Part shown: positions 1-7,600 of the stretch, in pieces
Layout of the letters: each line of letters opens with the position of its first letter
Numbering within the stretch: the first letter of the stretch is position 1
Source: Candidatus Aminicenantota bacterium
GTDB taxonomy: Bacteria; Acidobacteriota; Aminicenantia; Aminicenantales; UBA4085
Reading direction: 5' to 3'
Assembly (NCBI GenBank): GCA_003154255.1
Contig: PMCY01000093.1
Location: forward strand, 1 to 19,907
Length of the DNA stretch: 19,907 nt
Position numbers and translations under genes: made by a program
The notes under the pieces: model-generated
Database searches by the model: none
Seen by the model: the letters and a program-made list of their open reading frames with translations, nothing else
What the model was told of the DNA's origin: nothing

Positions 1-1506
1 TTCAACGCCGAGCTGGTCAACAAGATCGCCAGGGACAAGCTCAGCCCGGAGGCGCAGGTGGACCTGGAGCTCATCCGCAATCTCATCGACTACGACCAGC
101 TGCGTCTGGAAAAGATCGCTCCGCAGCAGCTGAACCCGCTCTACTACAACGAGATTCTCCTTCACAGCATGTCCGCCCTGCTGAATGGCGACATCAACGA
201 CGCCAAGCTGAAGGCGGCCGCCGAGCGGCTGAAGGCCATCCCCGGCTTCGTCAAGCAGGCCAAGGATAACCTCAAGACCCCGCCCAAAGAGTACACCGAC
301 GCCGCGGCCAAGCAGGTCGTCCTCATCCAGGACTATTACAAGTCGGGGCTGCCTGCCGACGTCAAGACCAAGTTCTCGGCCGACTACGCCAAGGCCGTGG
401 CCGCCGTCGACGACTACGCAAAGTTCCTCTCCGGCGAGCTGCCGGCCAAGTCGACCGGCAACGTCCGTTTCGGCCCCGAGGCCCATCAGCGGACCCTGCA
501 GGTTCTGACCGGCCACACTTTGATGCTGAACGACCTGAATGCCATCGCCACGGCCGACACTAAGAACATCCGCAACGAGATGTTCAAGGCCTGCTTCGCC
601 TATTACAAGATCATGGATGCCAAGTTTGATATCGAAAAGCCGCCGGCGAACCTCACCGGCGACCAGCTCGTCAACACCGTCGTTCAACATGTCCTCAACA
701 AGATTAAAGCCAACCAGCCTTCCAAGGACGAATGGACGGCCAAAATCAAGGCCGCGGCGGCCGAAATCAAGGCTTTTCTGGGCACGACCAAAATGCTCGA
801 TGTCCCGGATCAGGACTTGTCCATCGATCTTCTCCCCGCTTTCGAGCGCGGATTCAGCCTCGGCAAGCTGGCCCAGCCCGTTCCCTACGACACGGCCGGC
901 TCGTATACCTTCCTATTGAATCCCTACGTGGACACCCTGGCCGCCGACCAGCAGGCTTCCTTCCTCGATGAATACACCAATTACATGATCCCGATGTGGA
1001 CTGTCCGCTATGTCTACCCCGGCGCCTTCTTCCCCGCCGCTTTCACGGCCAAGGACGCCAGCCTCCCCCGAAAGCTCAGCCGGAACGCGGCCCTCCAGGC
1101 CGGCTGGCCGCTTTACGTTCAGGACATGTTCATCTACGCCGGTTTCAACAACTACGATCTCAAGCAGCGGCTCATGGAGCTCAAGCTCAAGCTCCAGGCG
1201 GTCATCGATTTCCAGATCGACGTCAGCTTCCACGAAGGCACCAAGACGGACAAGGACCGGGCCATTAAGCTGATGACCGAGACCGGCTTCCAGACTCAGG
1301 CTGAAGCCGAGCGGAAATGGAACCTGATCATCCTGCACCCCGGCGTCGCCTCCTATGCCTACATCGGCTACCAGGAAATTCTGGAGATGGAAAAGAACTT
1401 CAAGGCGGCCAAGGGCGACCAGTTCAACAAGAAAGATTTCGCCCGTAAGCTCCTGAATTACGGCTCTCTGCCTTTCCGATTCCTGAAGGAAAAGGTCGCC
1501 CAGTAA
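1..1506 (+). CDS. DUF885-family protein, 5'-truncated by window edge, catalytic motif lost
   Basis: The frame is open from base 1, so the N-terminus (probably including a signal peptide) lies outside the window; the GTG at 58 is only an internal codon. The C-terminal architecture matches the DUF885 family (PF05960), which are putative zinc metallopeptidase-like proteins: a helical region with FGPEAHQRTL, then the usual positions of the metal motif, the GW-x-LY segment, and a terminal Pro-Gly-x-x-Ser-Tyr (HPGVASY) and GSLPFRFL. At the place where active members carry HExxPGHxLQ, this protein has VRYVYPGAFF (about 1003-1032), so both His and the Glu are gone; the usual EGW is AGW (about 1096-1104). 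I infer a non-catalytic member, perhaps a binding protein. The fold assignment rests on motif order and the C-terminal signatures. The gene ends 15 bases before a strong terminator. Confidence 0.8.
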   Translation, partial: FNAELVNKIARDKLSPEAQVDLELIRNLIDYDQLRLEKIAPQQLNPLYYNEILLHSMSALLNGDINDAKLKAAAERLKAIPGFVKQAKDNLKTPPKEYTDAAAKQVVLIQDYYKSGLPADVKTKFSADYAKAVAAVDDYAKFLSGELPAKSTGNVRFGPEAHQRTLQVLTGHTLMLNDLNAIATADTKNIRNEMFKACFAYYKIMDAKFDIEKPPANLTGDQLVNTVVQHVLNKIKANQPSKDEWTAKIKAAAAEIKAFLGTTKMLDVPDQDLSIDLLPAFERGFSLGKLAQPVPYDTAGSYTFLLNPYVDTLAADQQASFLDEYTNYMIPMWTVRYVYPGAFFPAAFTAKDASLPRKLSRNAALQAGWPLYVQDMFIYAGFNNYDLKQRLMELKLKLQAVIDFQIDVSFHEGTKTDKDRAIKLMTETGFQTQAEAERKWNLIILHPGVASYAYIGYQEILEMEKNFKAAKGDQFNKKDFARKLLNYGSLPFRFLKEKVAQ

Positions 1507-1521
1507 CGAACCCTTGAACCA

Positions 1522-1566
1522 CCCCCGCCCTCATTCCTTTCGGAGTGAGGACGGGGGATTTTTTTT
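1522..1566 (+). terminator. Rho-independent terminator after the DUF885 gene
   Basis: A 16-bp stem (1522-1537 with 1542-1557) has one C-A mismatch and one G-U pair, closes on a four-base loop TTTC, and is followed by GA and eight T residues (1559-1566). This is a textbook intrinsic terminator. The T-run ends only three bases before the tatD start codon. Confidence 0.93.
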
Positions 1567-1569
1567 GCC

Positions 1570-2346
1570 ATGATCGATTCACACGCCCACCTCGACATGC
1601 CGGAGTTCGACGCCGACCGGGAAGCCGTCCTCGTCCGGGCCATCGCCGCCGGGGTGCGGACCATCCTTTGCCCCATCGACATCGCCTCCACCCGCAGCCG
1701 GACCGTGGTACTGGAAATGGCCGCCCGGGATTCCGCCATCCGGGCGGCGGCCGGACTCCAGCCCCACGAGGCCGCTTCCTGGAACGAGGAGATGGCCGAA
1801 GCCATCGCCGCGTTGGCCCGGTCCGGAGCGATCGCGGCGATCGGTGAGATCGGCCTCGACTACCATTACAATCTCTCCCCGCCGGAGGTCCAACGCGCTG
1901 TATTCCGCCGCCAATTGGCTTTAGCCGGGACGCTGGGCCTGCCGGTCATCGTACACAGCCGGGAGGCCGGGGCGGACATCTTGGCCGCGGTCGACGTCGA
2001 ACACTTCGATCGCGGCGGGATCCTGCATTGTTTCACCGAGGACGCCGCCTTCGCCGCGGCCATGATCGAGCGCCGGTTCTGGGTATCATTTTCCGGGATC
2101 GTGACCTTCCCCAAAGCCGGAATCCTGCGCGATACGGCCCGGACGATCCCTCCCGGCCGCCTGCTGGTCGAGACGGACTCGCCCTTCCTGGCCCCCGTTC
2201 CCCATCGCGGGAAGCGGGCCGAACCGGCCTTCGTCGTGGAGACGGCCCGCTGCCTGGCCGAACTGACCGGCCTGACCGAGAAGGGATTCGAATCCCTTGT
2301 GGAAGAAAATTTCCGGACTTTTCTGGCTTCCGCGGGTCTGGTTTGA
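1570..2346 (+). CDS. tatD: TatD-family metal-dependent hydrolase / DNase
   Basis: TatD proteins are TIM-barrel metal-dependent nucleases acting on DNA (3'-5' exonuclease, AP endonuclease). The 258 residues are full length for the family. Metal ligands can be seen in order: His5-x-His7 in SHAH, Glu93 in EIGLDYH, His129 in IVHSRE, His153 in LHCFTED and Asp203 in ETDSPFLAP. The ATG at 1570 is fixed by the canonical MIDSHAHLD N-terminus. Oddly there is no Shine-Dalgarno: the eight T residues of the preceding terminator sit directly before the start, so the gene needs read-through, a leaderless transcript, or another arrangement. It is followed by a polyprenyl synthase whose promoter overlaps its stop codon. 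Confidence 0.93.
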   Translation: MIDSHAHLDMPEFDADREAVLVRAIAAGVRTILCPIDIASTRSRTVVLEMAARDSAIRAAAGLQPHEAASWNEEMAEAIAALARSGAIAAIGEIGLDYHYNLSPPEVQRAVFRRQLALAGTLGLPVIVHSREAGADILAAVDVEHFDRGGILHCFTEDAAFAAAMIERRFWVSFSGIVTFPKAGILRDTARTIPPGRLLVETDSPFLAPVPHRGKRAEPAFVVETARCLAELTGLTEKGFESLVEENFRTFLASAGLV

Positions 2347-2371
2347 CCGACCCCATCATCAATGCTAAGAT
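2343..2371 (+). promoter_or_regulatory. Sigma70-type promoter for the polyprenyl synthase gene
   Basis: TTGACC (2343-2348), a 17-bp spacer, then TAAGAT (2366-2371) preceded by TGC, an extended -10. The -35 contains the tatD stop codon. Predicted start about 2378 gives a leader of roughly 26 bases with AGGA at 2390-2393 ahead of the ATG at 2404. Confidence 0.6.
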
Positions 2372-2403
2372 AGCCGCGCTTCAACCGTCAGGAAAACCCG
2401 CGC

Positions 2404-3399
2404 ATGGACTCATCGCCCGTCAATCGCGTCCTCAGCGATCTTTACAAGACCATCCAACCCGATCTGGACCGGGTCGAGGACGTGCTTGGCGATATCAGCC
2501 GTGATCCCAATCCCCTGATCGCGGAAATCAATGCCTATCTTTTCCAGGTCGCCGGCAAACGCGTCCGTCCGGCCCTCCTCCTGCTCAGCAGCCGACTGTT
2601 CGGGCGTCCCTCCGAGGACGCTCCCTTCTGGTCGGCCATGATCGAGGTGATCCACACGGCCAGCCTAATCCACGATGATATCGTTGATAATTCCGAGCGG
2701 CGACGGGGACGGGCGACGGTCCACGCCAAATGGGGCCCCAATATCACCGTCCTGCTGGGGGATTTCCTCTATATCAAATCGATCGTCCTGTCGCTCAAGA
2801 AACGCCATTACCGGCTTATCGACATCCTGGCCGATGTGACGGCCGAGATGATCGAAGGCGAACTCATCGAGTCTTTCTGGAACCGCAAGCCGGGGATCCC
2901 CGAGGCGGTCTATCTCGACATCCTGGACAAGAAGACGGCCTCGCTCTTCGCCGGGGCCTGCCGCATCGGCGGCGTCCTGGGCGGCGCGCCTGCCGAAGCC
3001 GAGGAGAGCCTGGAACGCTTCGGACGCAATCTGGGTTTGTGCTTCCAGATCGTCGACGATTGGCTCGATTATGCGGGCCAAACCGACACCCTGGGCAAAC
3101 CCGTCCTGTCGGACGTCCGGGAGGGGCGCATCACCCTGCCGCTTCTGCTGGCCCTGGCCCGCTCGGATGAGGACGGCCGCCGGTCCCTAGTCGATCTGAT
3201 CGGCAAGTGCGGGGCCAAGGGCCGCGGCGTCCTCCGCATCCTTGATATCGTCCGCCGCAAAGACGCCCTTCAGGACACTTTGAAAAGGGCCCGGACCTAC
3301 GCGGCCGAGGCCAAGGCCGCCCTGTTGGAACTGCCCGCGTCCGAGGATCGGGCCGCGCTCCTGACTTTGACCGATCTGATGCTGCAGCGGAAAACCTAA
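2404..3399 (+). CDS. Trans-polyprenyl diphosphate synthase (long-chain, IspB/HepT type)
   Basis: It condenses isopentenyl diphosphate onto an allylic diphosphate to make the long prenyl chain of quinones or a related lipid. The 331 residues match all-trans long-chain synthases. Seen: the GKRVRPALLLLSS segment near the N-terminus, the first aspartate-rich motif HDDIVDNSERRRG (Asp91, Asp92, Asp95), and the second, QIVDDWLDYAG (Asp218, Asp219, Asp222); both bind Mg-diphosphate. The ATG has AGGA ten bases upstream and its own promoter. The TAA stop overlaps the ATG of the next gene (TAATG at 3397-3401), so the two are probably translationally coupled. Chain length cannot be told reliably by eye. 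Geranylgeranyl or octaprenyl products are both possible. Confidence 0.92.
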   Translation: MDSSPVNRVLSDLYKTIQPDLDRVEDVLGDISRDPNPLIAEINAYLFQVAGKRVRPALLLLSSRLFGRPSEDAPFWSAMIEVIHTASLIHDDIVDNSERRRGRATVHAKWGPNITVLLGDFLYIKSIVLSLKKRHYRLIDILADVTAEMIEGELIESFWNRKPGIPEAVYLDILDKKTASLFAGACRIGGVLGGAPAEAEESLERFGRNLGLCFQIVDDWLDYAGQTDTLGKPVLSDVREGRITLPLLLALARSDEDGRRSLVDLIGKCGAKGRGVLRILDIVRRKDALQDTLKRARTYAAEAKAALLELPASEDRAALLTLTDLMLQRKT

Positions 3400-4010
3400 T
3401 GCTGGAGACCGAAATAAAGTTTCGCGCCGCCGACCTGGAAAGGGCGCGGCGCGAACTTTTAGAGATGGGCGCCGTCCTCGTCCGCGAATGCCATCGCGAA
3501 GACAACGGGCTTTATGATTTTCCTTCCGGGACGCTCCGGGCGGCCCGCCGGGCGCTCCGGCTGCGGACGGCCGGAAAGAAAACCTACCTGACCTTCAAGG
3601 GAACGCCCGAGAAGTCCCGCCGTTTCAAGATCCGAAGGGAATTCGAAACCGAGGTCCGGGACGCCGCGTCGATGCGCAGGATCCTCAAGGCCCTGGGACT
3701 CATCCCCGTCTTTCGCTATGTCAAGCGGCGCACGGAGCTGCGCCTGGGGCGGGTGACGATCTGTCTGGACGAGCTGGCCATCGGGACCTTCGTGGAGATG
3801 GAAGGCGAACGACCGCACATCGCCAAACTGGCCAAGCGGATGAATATCCCTTCGCGGGATTGGGTCAAGAAAGATTATATCCAGCTCTTGATTGAAGCGG
3901 GATTTGCCAAGGGGACGACTTATTCCTCTTCGCGGTCGGTCCCGGCGTCCTCGGGCAGCTCTTCGAGCTCGCCTTCGTCCTCGCCCTCGGGCTCGGCGCC
4001 TTCTTCGTAA
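3399..4010 (+). CDS. CYTH-domain protein (class IV adenylate cyclase / thiamine triphosphatase-like)
   Basis: CYTH proteins form an eight-stranded tunnel that binds triphosphate substrates with two metals. Seen: the hallmark ExExK at residues 3-7 (ETEIK), basic strands LRLRTAGKKTYLTFKGT, RREFETEV, and the late acidic strand CLDELAIGTFVEMEGE. Members include CyaB-type adenylate cyclases, inorganic triphosphatases and thiamine triphosphatases; the substrate cannot be chosen from sequence. The fold is complete by about residue 172 (LLIEAGFAKG). The last 30 or so residues are Ser/Pro-rich and lie antisense to the acidic tail of rpoZ, so they are probably a low-complexity extension without structure. 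The start overlaps the upstream stop codon. Confidence 0.85.
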   Translation: MLETEIKFRAADLERARRELLEMGAVLVRECHREDNGLYDFPSGTLRAARRALRLRTAGKKTYLTFKGTPEKSRRFKIRREFETEVRDAASMRRILKALGLIPVFRYVKRRTELRLGRVTICLDELAIGTFVEMEGERPHIAKLAKRMNIPSRDWVKKDYIQLLIEAGFAKGTTYSSSRSVPASSGSSSSSPSSSPSGSAPSS

Positions 4011-4282
4011 TCGGCGTCACCGCCGGATGCTCCGCCGTCCAGATCTTCGATCTCGTCATCGGGCGTGAAGACTTCCTTGTCGGCCTCTACCCCGTCCTCG
4101 GGATTGAGCTGGATGATGTCATAATCGACGAGGCCGGCCTTGACTTCAAGCTGGGCGATTCGGATGGGATTGCGCGACTTGGTGCGGATCTTGACCTTGG
4201 CGCCTTTGAGGAGCTGTTTGGCTCTTTTGGATGCCAGGATCACGAAACGGAATTTGCTATCGAGTTTGCCGTACGTCTGCAA
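3920..4282 (-). CDS. rpoZ: DNA-directed RNA polymerase subunit omega with acidic C-terminal tail
   Basis: Omega helps fold and assemble the beta' subunit of RNA polymerase. The 120-residue product begins QTYGKLDSKFRFVILASKRAKQLLKGAKV and continues with NPIRIAQLEVKAGLVDYDII, matching the omega core (YRLV-x-ASKRARQL and the iA-x-xE-x-xxG segment). The start is chosen as TTG at 4282, with AAGGAG at 4293-4298 ten bases upstream. The longer reading from the ATG at 4354 is rejected because that ATG lies in the promoter. After the core come about 60 residues dominated by Asp and Glu, ending DREEE. This tail is unusual for omega and overlaps the CYTH gene end on the other strand by 91 bp. Not linked here to gmk or coaBC, its common neighbours. 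Confidence 0.88.
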   Translation of the reverse strand: MQTYGKLDSKFRFVILASKRAKQLLKGAKVKIRTKSRNPIRIAQLEVKAGLVDYDIIQLNPEDGVEADKEVFTPDDEIEDLDGGASGGDADYEEGAEPEGEDEGELEELPEDAGTDREEE

Positions 4283-4325
4283 CGGAGGATATCTCCTTCC
4301 CGGATGGGTTGCGAATGAGAACGCT

Positions 4326-4354
4326 ATTTTAGCAGATTCCCCCCCGGAATACAA
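4326..4354 (-). promoter_or_regulatory. rpoZ promoter with extended -10
   Basis: On the minus strand TTGTAT (4354-4349), a 17-bp spacer, TAAAAT (4331-4326) preceded by TGC (4334-4332). Predicted start about 4319 leaves a leader of some 37 bases containing the AAGGAG that serves the TTG start at 4282. Confidence 0.65.
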
Positions 4355-4371
4355 ACATCACCCTGAAACCC

Positions 4372-4400
4372 TTGTTTTTTGGCGTCGAAATGCCTAAGAT
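4372..4400 (+). promoter_or_regulatory. Promoter for the small ORF and UvrA-like gene, divergent from rpoZ
   Basis: TTGTTT (4372-4377), a 17-bp spacer and TAAGAT (4395-4400). The predicted start near 4407 is about five bases before the ATG at 4412, so the transcript would have a very short or no leader. It is back-to-back with the rpoZ promoter (-35 to -35 distance 17 bases). Confidence 0.5.
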
Positions 4401-4411
4401 GAATTTCCGCC

Positions 4412-4639
4412 ATGACTTCGATCGATCGCCAAGAACCCGACCGCGATCCGGCCGTCGCCCGGAAAACGACGCGTTTGTGCGCCATCGAGGACGGAGAGGA
4501 AAAAACGACGGCTTGGGCGCGCTGGGCGGCCCGTCTGGCCCGGCGGCGGCGGCCGGAAGCCGCGCCGATCCCGCCGGTCGAGCCCGAATCCCTGCCTGAA
4601 CAACTCCCCGCCGCGGAAAATCCTGAAGAGACCGAATGA
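4412..4639 (+). CDS. Small hypothetical protein, 75 aa, upstream of the UvrA-like gene
   Basis: Not recognised. The protein has an acidic N-terminal third, a basic central patch (RWAARLARRRRP) and a Pro/Glu-rich tail ending ENPEETE; it looks largely disordered and has no signal peptide or membrane segment. Third codon positions are strongly GC-rich, like the real genes around it. A promoter lies just upstream and the stop is ten bases before the UvrA-like start, so it probably heads that operon. It could be a small accessory to the ATPase or only a translated leader; competing frames across this stretch reduce certainty. Confidence 0.5.
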   Translation: MTSIDRQEPDRDPAVARKTTRLCAIEDGEEKTTAWARWAARLARRRRPEAAPIPPVEPESLPEQLPAAENPEETE

Positions 4640-4649
4640 CGGCTCCGCG

Positions 4650-7600
4650 ATGAGCGGCCTCTTGAACCCGTCTCCCCCGGCCGTCATCAGAATCCGGGGC
4701 GCCTCCGAGCACAACCTCCGCCGCGTCGACGTCGACATCCCCCACGACCGTCTCGTCGTCGTGACGGGCGTCTCGGGCTCGGGCAAATCCTCCCTGGTTT
4801 ATGACGTCGTCTACCAGGAGGCCCGCCGCCTCTACCTCGAATCATTCTCCGCCACCGCCCGGCAATGGATGGGCAAGCTCCGCCGTCCCGACGTCGAAAA
4901 GATCGAAGGCCTCCGCCCAGCCGTCGCCGTTGGTCCGCGGTCCACCGGCGGCAGCATCCGTTCGACCGTCGGGACCATGACCGAAATCCATGACTGGCTT
5001 CGCCTTTTGTATGCCCGTCTGGGCCAGGCGCCGCCCGGCCCGGCCCCGGATCGGGCCCTTTTTTCCTTCAATTCTCCGTCCGGCGCATGTCCGGCCTGCC
5101 AGGGGCTGGGCGTTGTGGACCGTATTGATCCCGAACTTCTGATCGGGGATCCGGACCGGACCCTGCGCCAGGGCGCCCTGACTTTGACCACCCCCAACGG
5201 CTACATCATTTATTCCCAAGTCACCATGGATGTCCTGGACCTCGTCTGCCGGGCCCATGGATTTAGTGTCGATAGGCCCTGGCGTGACCTCTCGCAAGAG
5301 GACCGCCGCGTCGTCCTGGAGGGCAGTGACCGCATCCGCATACCCTATGGGAAACATCCTCTCGCATCGCGCTTGCGCTGGACGGGCATCACCCCCAAGC
5401 CCCGGGAGGAAGGCACGTACAAAGGCATCCTCCCCGTCATGGAGGCCATTCTCAAGGCCAAACGAAACGCCAACATCCTGCGTTTCGCCCGGACTCTTCC
5501 CTGCCGCGATTGCGAGGGAGAACGCTTGAATTCCCGGGCCCGCTCCATCCTTTTCCGCGGTCGTTCGATCGCCGCGTTGAGCCGGGAGACGCTGGCCGGA
5601 GTCGAGCTCTTCTTCCAGTCACTGGAATTTGATCCCAAGGAAGCGCCGGCCGGGGAGGAGATCCGGCGGGCCATCCTGGCCCGGACGGGGATCCTGCTGC
5701 GGCTCGGACTTGGGCACCTAACGCTCGACCGCGCATCCACATCCCTGTCGGGCGGCGAAACCCAGCGTATCCGACTGGCCGCTCAGGTCGGAAACGGCTT
5801 GCGGGGCATGCTGTATGTCTTCGACGAGCCCACCGCCGGCCTTCACCCGGCCGAGTCCGGGCGGCTCCTGGACATCCTGCGCCTTCTGCGCGACCAAGGC
5901 AATACCGTCCTTGTCGTCGAGCACGATGAAACCGCTTGGCGGGCCGCGGATCATCTTATCGATCTCGGCCCGGGGCCGGGAGCCGAGGGAGGCCTGATCT
6001 TGTGGAGCGGTCCCCCGGCCGGGTTGGCCGCGCTTCCTCCCGGGACAAGCCTCACCGCCGATTTTTTGCGCGCCGCTCCGGGTTTGCTTCAGGCCGGGTC
6101 CCGTAGAATGGGCGCCGGCTCCGTGATCGTCTCGGGGGCGCGCCTCCATAACCTCCGCGGCATCCGGGCCGAATTCAAGCTGGGGGCCTTCAACGTCGTC
6201 ACGGGAGTTGCGGGTTCGGGGAAGAAAACGCTGGTCCGCCATATTCTGGCCGCCCGGCTGGCTTCCGGGCGACGCGGACCCGGCCCCGACGCGGACGGAT
6301 TGATCGTCGAAGGCCGGATCGGGAAGATCGTTGAGATCGACCAGGACCCGATCGGACGCACCCCGCGATCCAATCCGGCCACGTATACGGGGATCAGCGA
6401 CCGGATCCGCGACTTGTTCGCCGAACTTCCCCAGGCGCGGTCCCGAGGCTGGGGACGGAGCCGTTTTTCCTTCAATACTCCGGGCGGCCGGTGCGACCAT
6501 TGCGGGGGGGCCGGTCTTCTTCAAGTCGGCATGCACTTCCTGGGCGACGTGGATATCCCCTGCCCGGTCTGCGAGGGCCGGCGATTCAACGCCGAGACCC
6601 TCGAAATCCACTTGCGGGGATTGGACATCCATGCCGTCCTGGATCTGGGCGTCGACGAAGCCGCGGCCTTCTTCTCCGGCCAGCCCCGACTGCGGATGAT
6701 GCTGGAAACGCTTTCCGGCCTGGGCCTGGGATACGTGAAATTGGGGCAGAGCTCCACGACACTGTCGGGAGGCGAAGCCCAGCGGATCAAGCTGGCGGCC
6801 GAGCTCATGCGGTCCGACTCGGATGACGCCCTGATCATCCTGGAGGAACCCACGGCCGGCCTGCATCCGCACGACATTAAAAATCTCCTGGCCGCCCTGC
6901 ACGGGCTGATCGACCGCGGCCGCACGATCGTGGCCGTCGAAAATCACCCCGGGTTCGTTGCGGCGGCCGATCACGTCATCGACCTGGGACCCGGCGGCGG
7001 AGACATGGGCGGCTTCGTCCTGGCCGCGGGAACGCCGGAGGAGATCGCCGCCGCCGATACGCCCACCGGCCGGGCCCTGCGCGGAGAGCCCTTCGCCGTC
7101 CCCCTCGGCGAATCCGGCGCGGCGGCGGGCCCGGTGTTGCCGGACGAGGACGCCCCCCTCCGGCTGCGGGGTGTGACGACCCATAATCTTCGCCGCCTCG
7201 ACGTTGATTTCCCCTTCCGCCGGTTGACCGTCGTCAGCGGCCCGTCCGGGAGCGGCAAATCGTCCCTGGTTTTTGATACCCTCTACGCCGAATCGCGGCG
7301 GCGTTTTCTGGAAAGCTTTTCCGCCTATGTTCGCAGCCGGCTGGACAAAGGCGGGCGGGCCGATTTCGATTCGGCCTGGGGATTGACTCCGCCCATCGCC
7401 GTCGGACCCCGTTCCGGCGGACATCATCCCCGCTCCACGGTCGGGACAATGACCGGGATCCTAGACGACCTGCGTCTGCTATATTCCCGGTCCGGAACGC
7501 TGCCGCCCGATTCAGCCGGGGCGCTCCCGGCTTCGCATTTTTCTTTCAATCACGAGGAAGGAGCGTGTCCCCGCTGCAAAGGGCTGGGACGGCTTCTGGT

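Noticed and set aside
4283..4354. 24-residue N-terminal extension of rpoZ from the ATG at 4354
   Set aside because: The ATG lies within the -35 of a readable rpoZ promoter, while the TTG at 4282 has AAGGAG at proper spacing and begins the omega core.
5718..7427. A 569-residue open frame antisense to the UvrA-like gene
   Set aside because: GC-rich genes commonly leave a long open frame on the other strand; this one has no motif, and the plus strand carries conserved Walker, signature and zinc motifs across the whole stretch.
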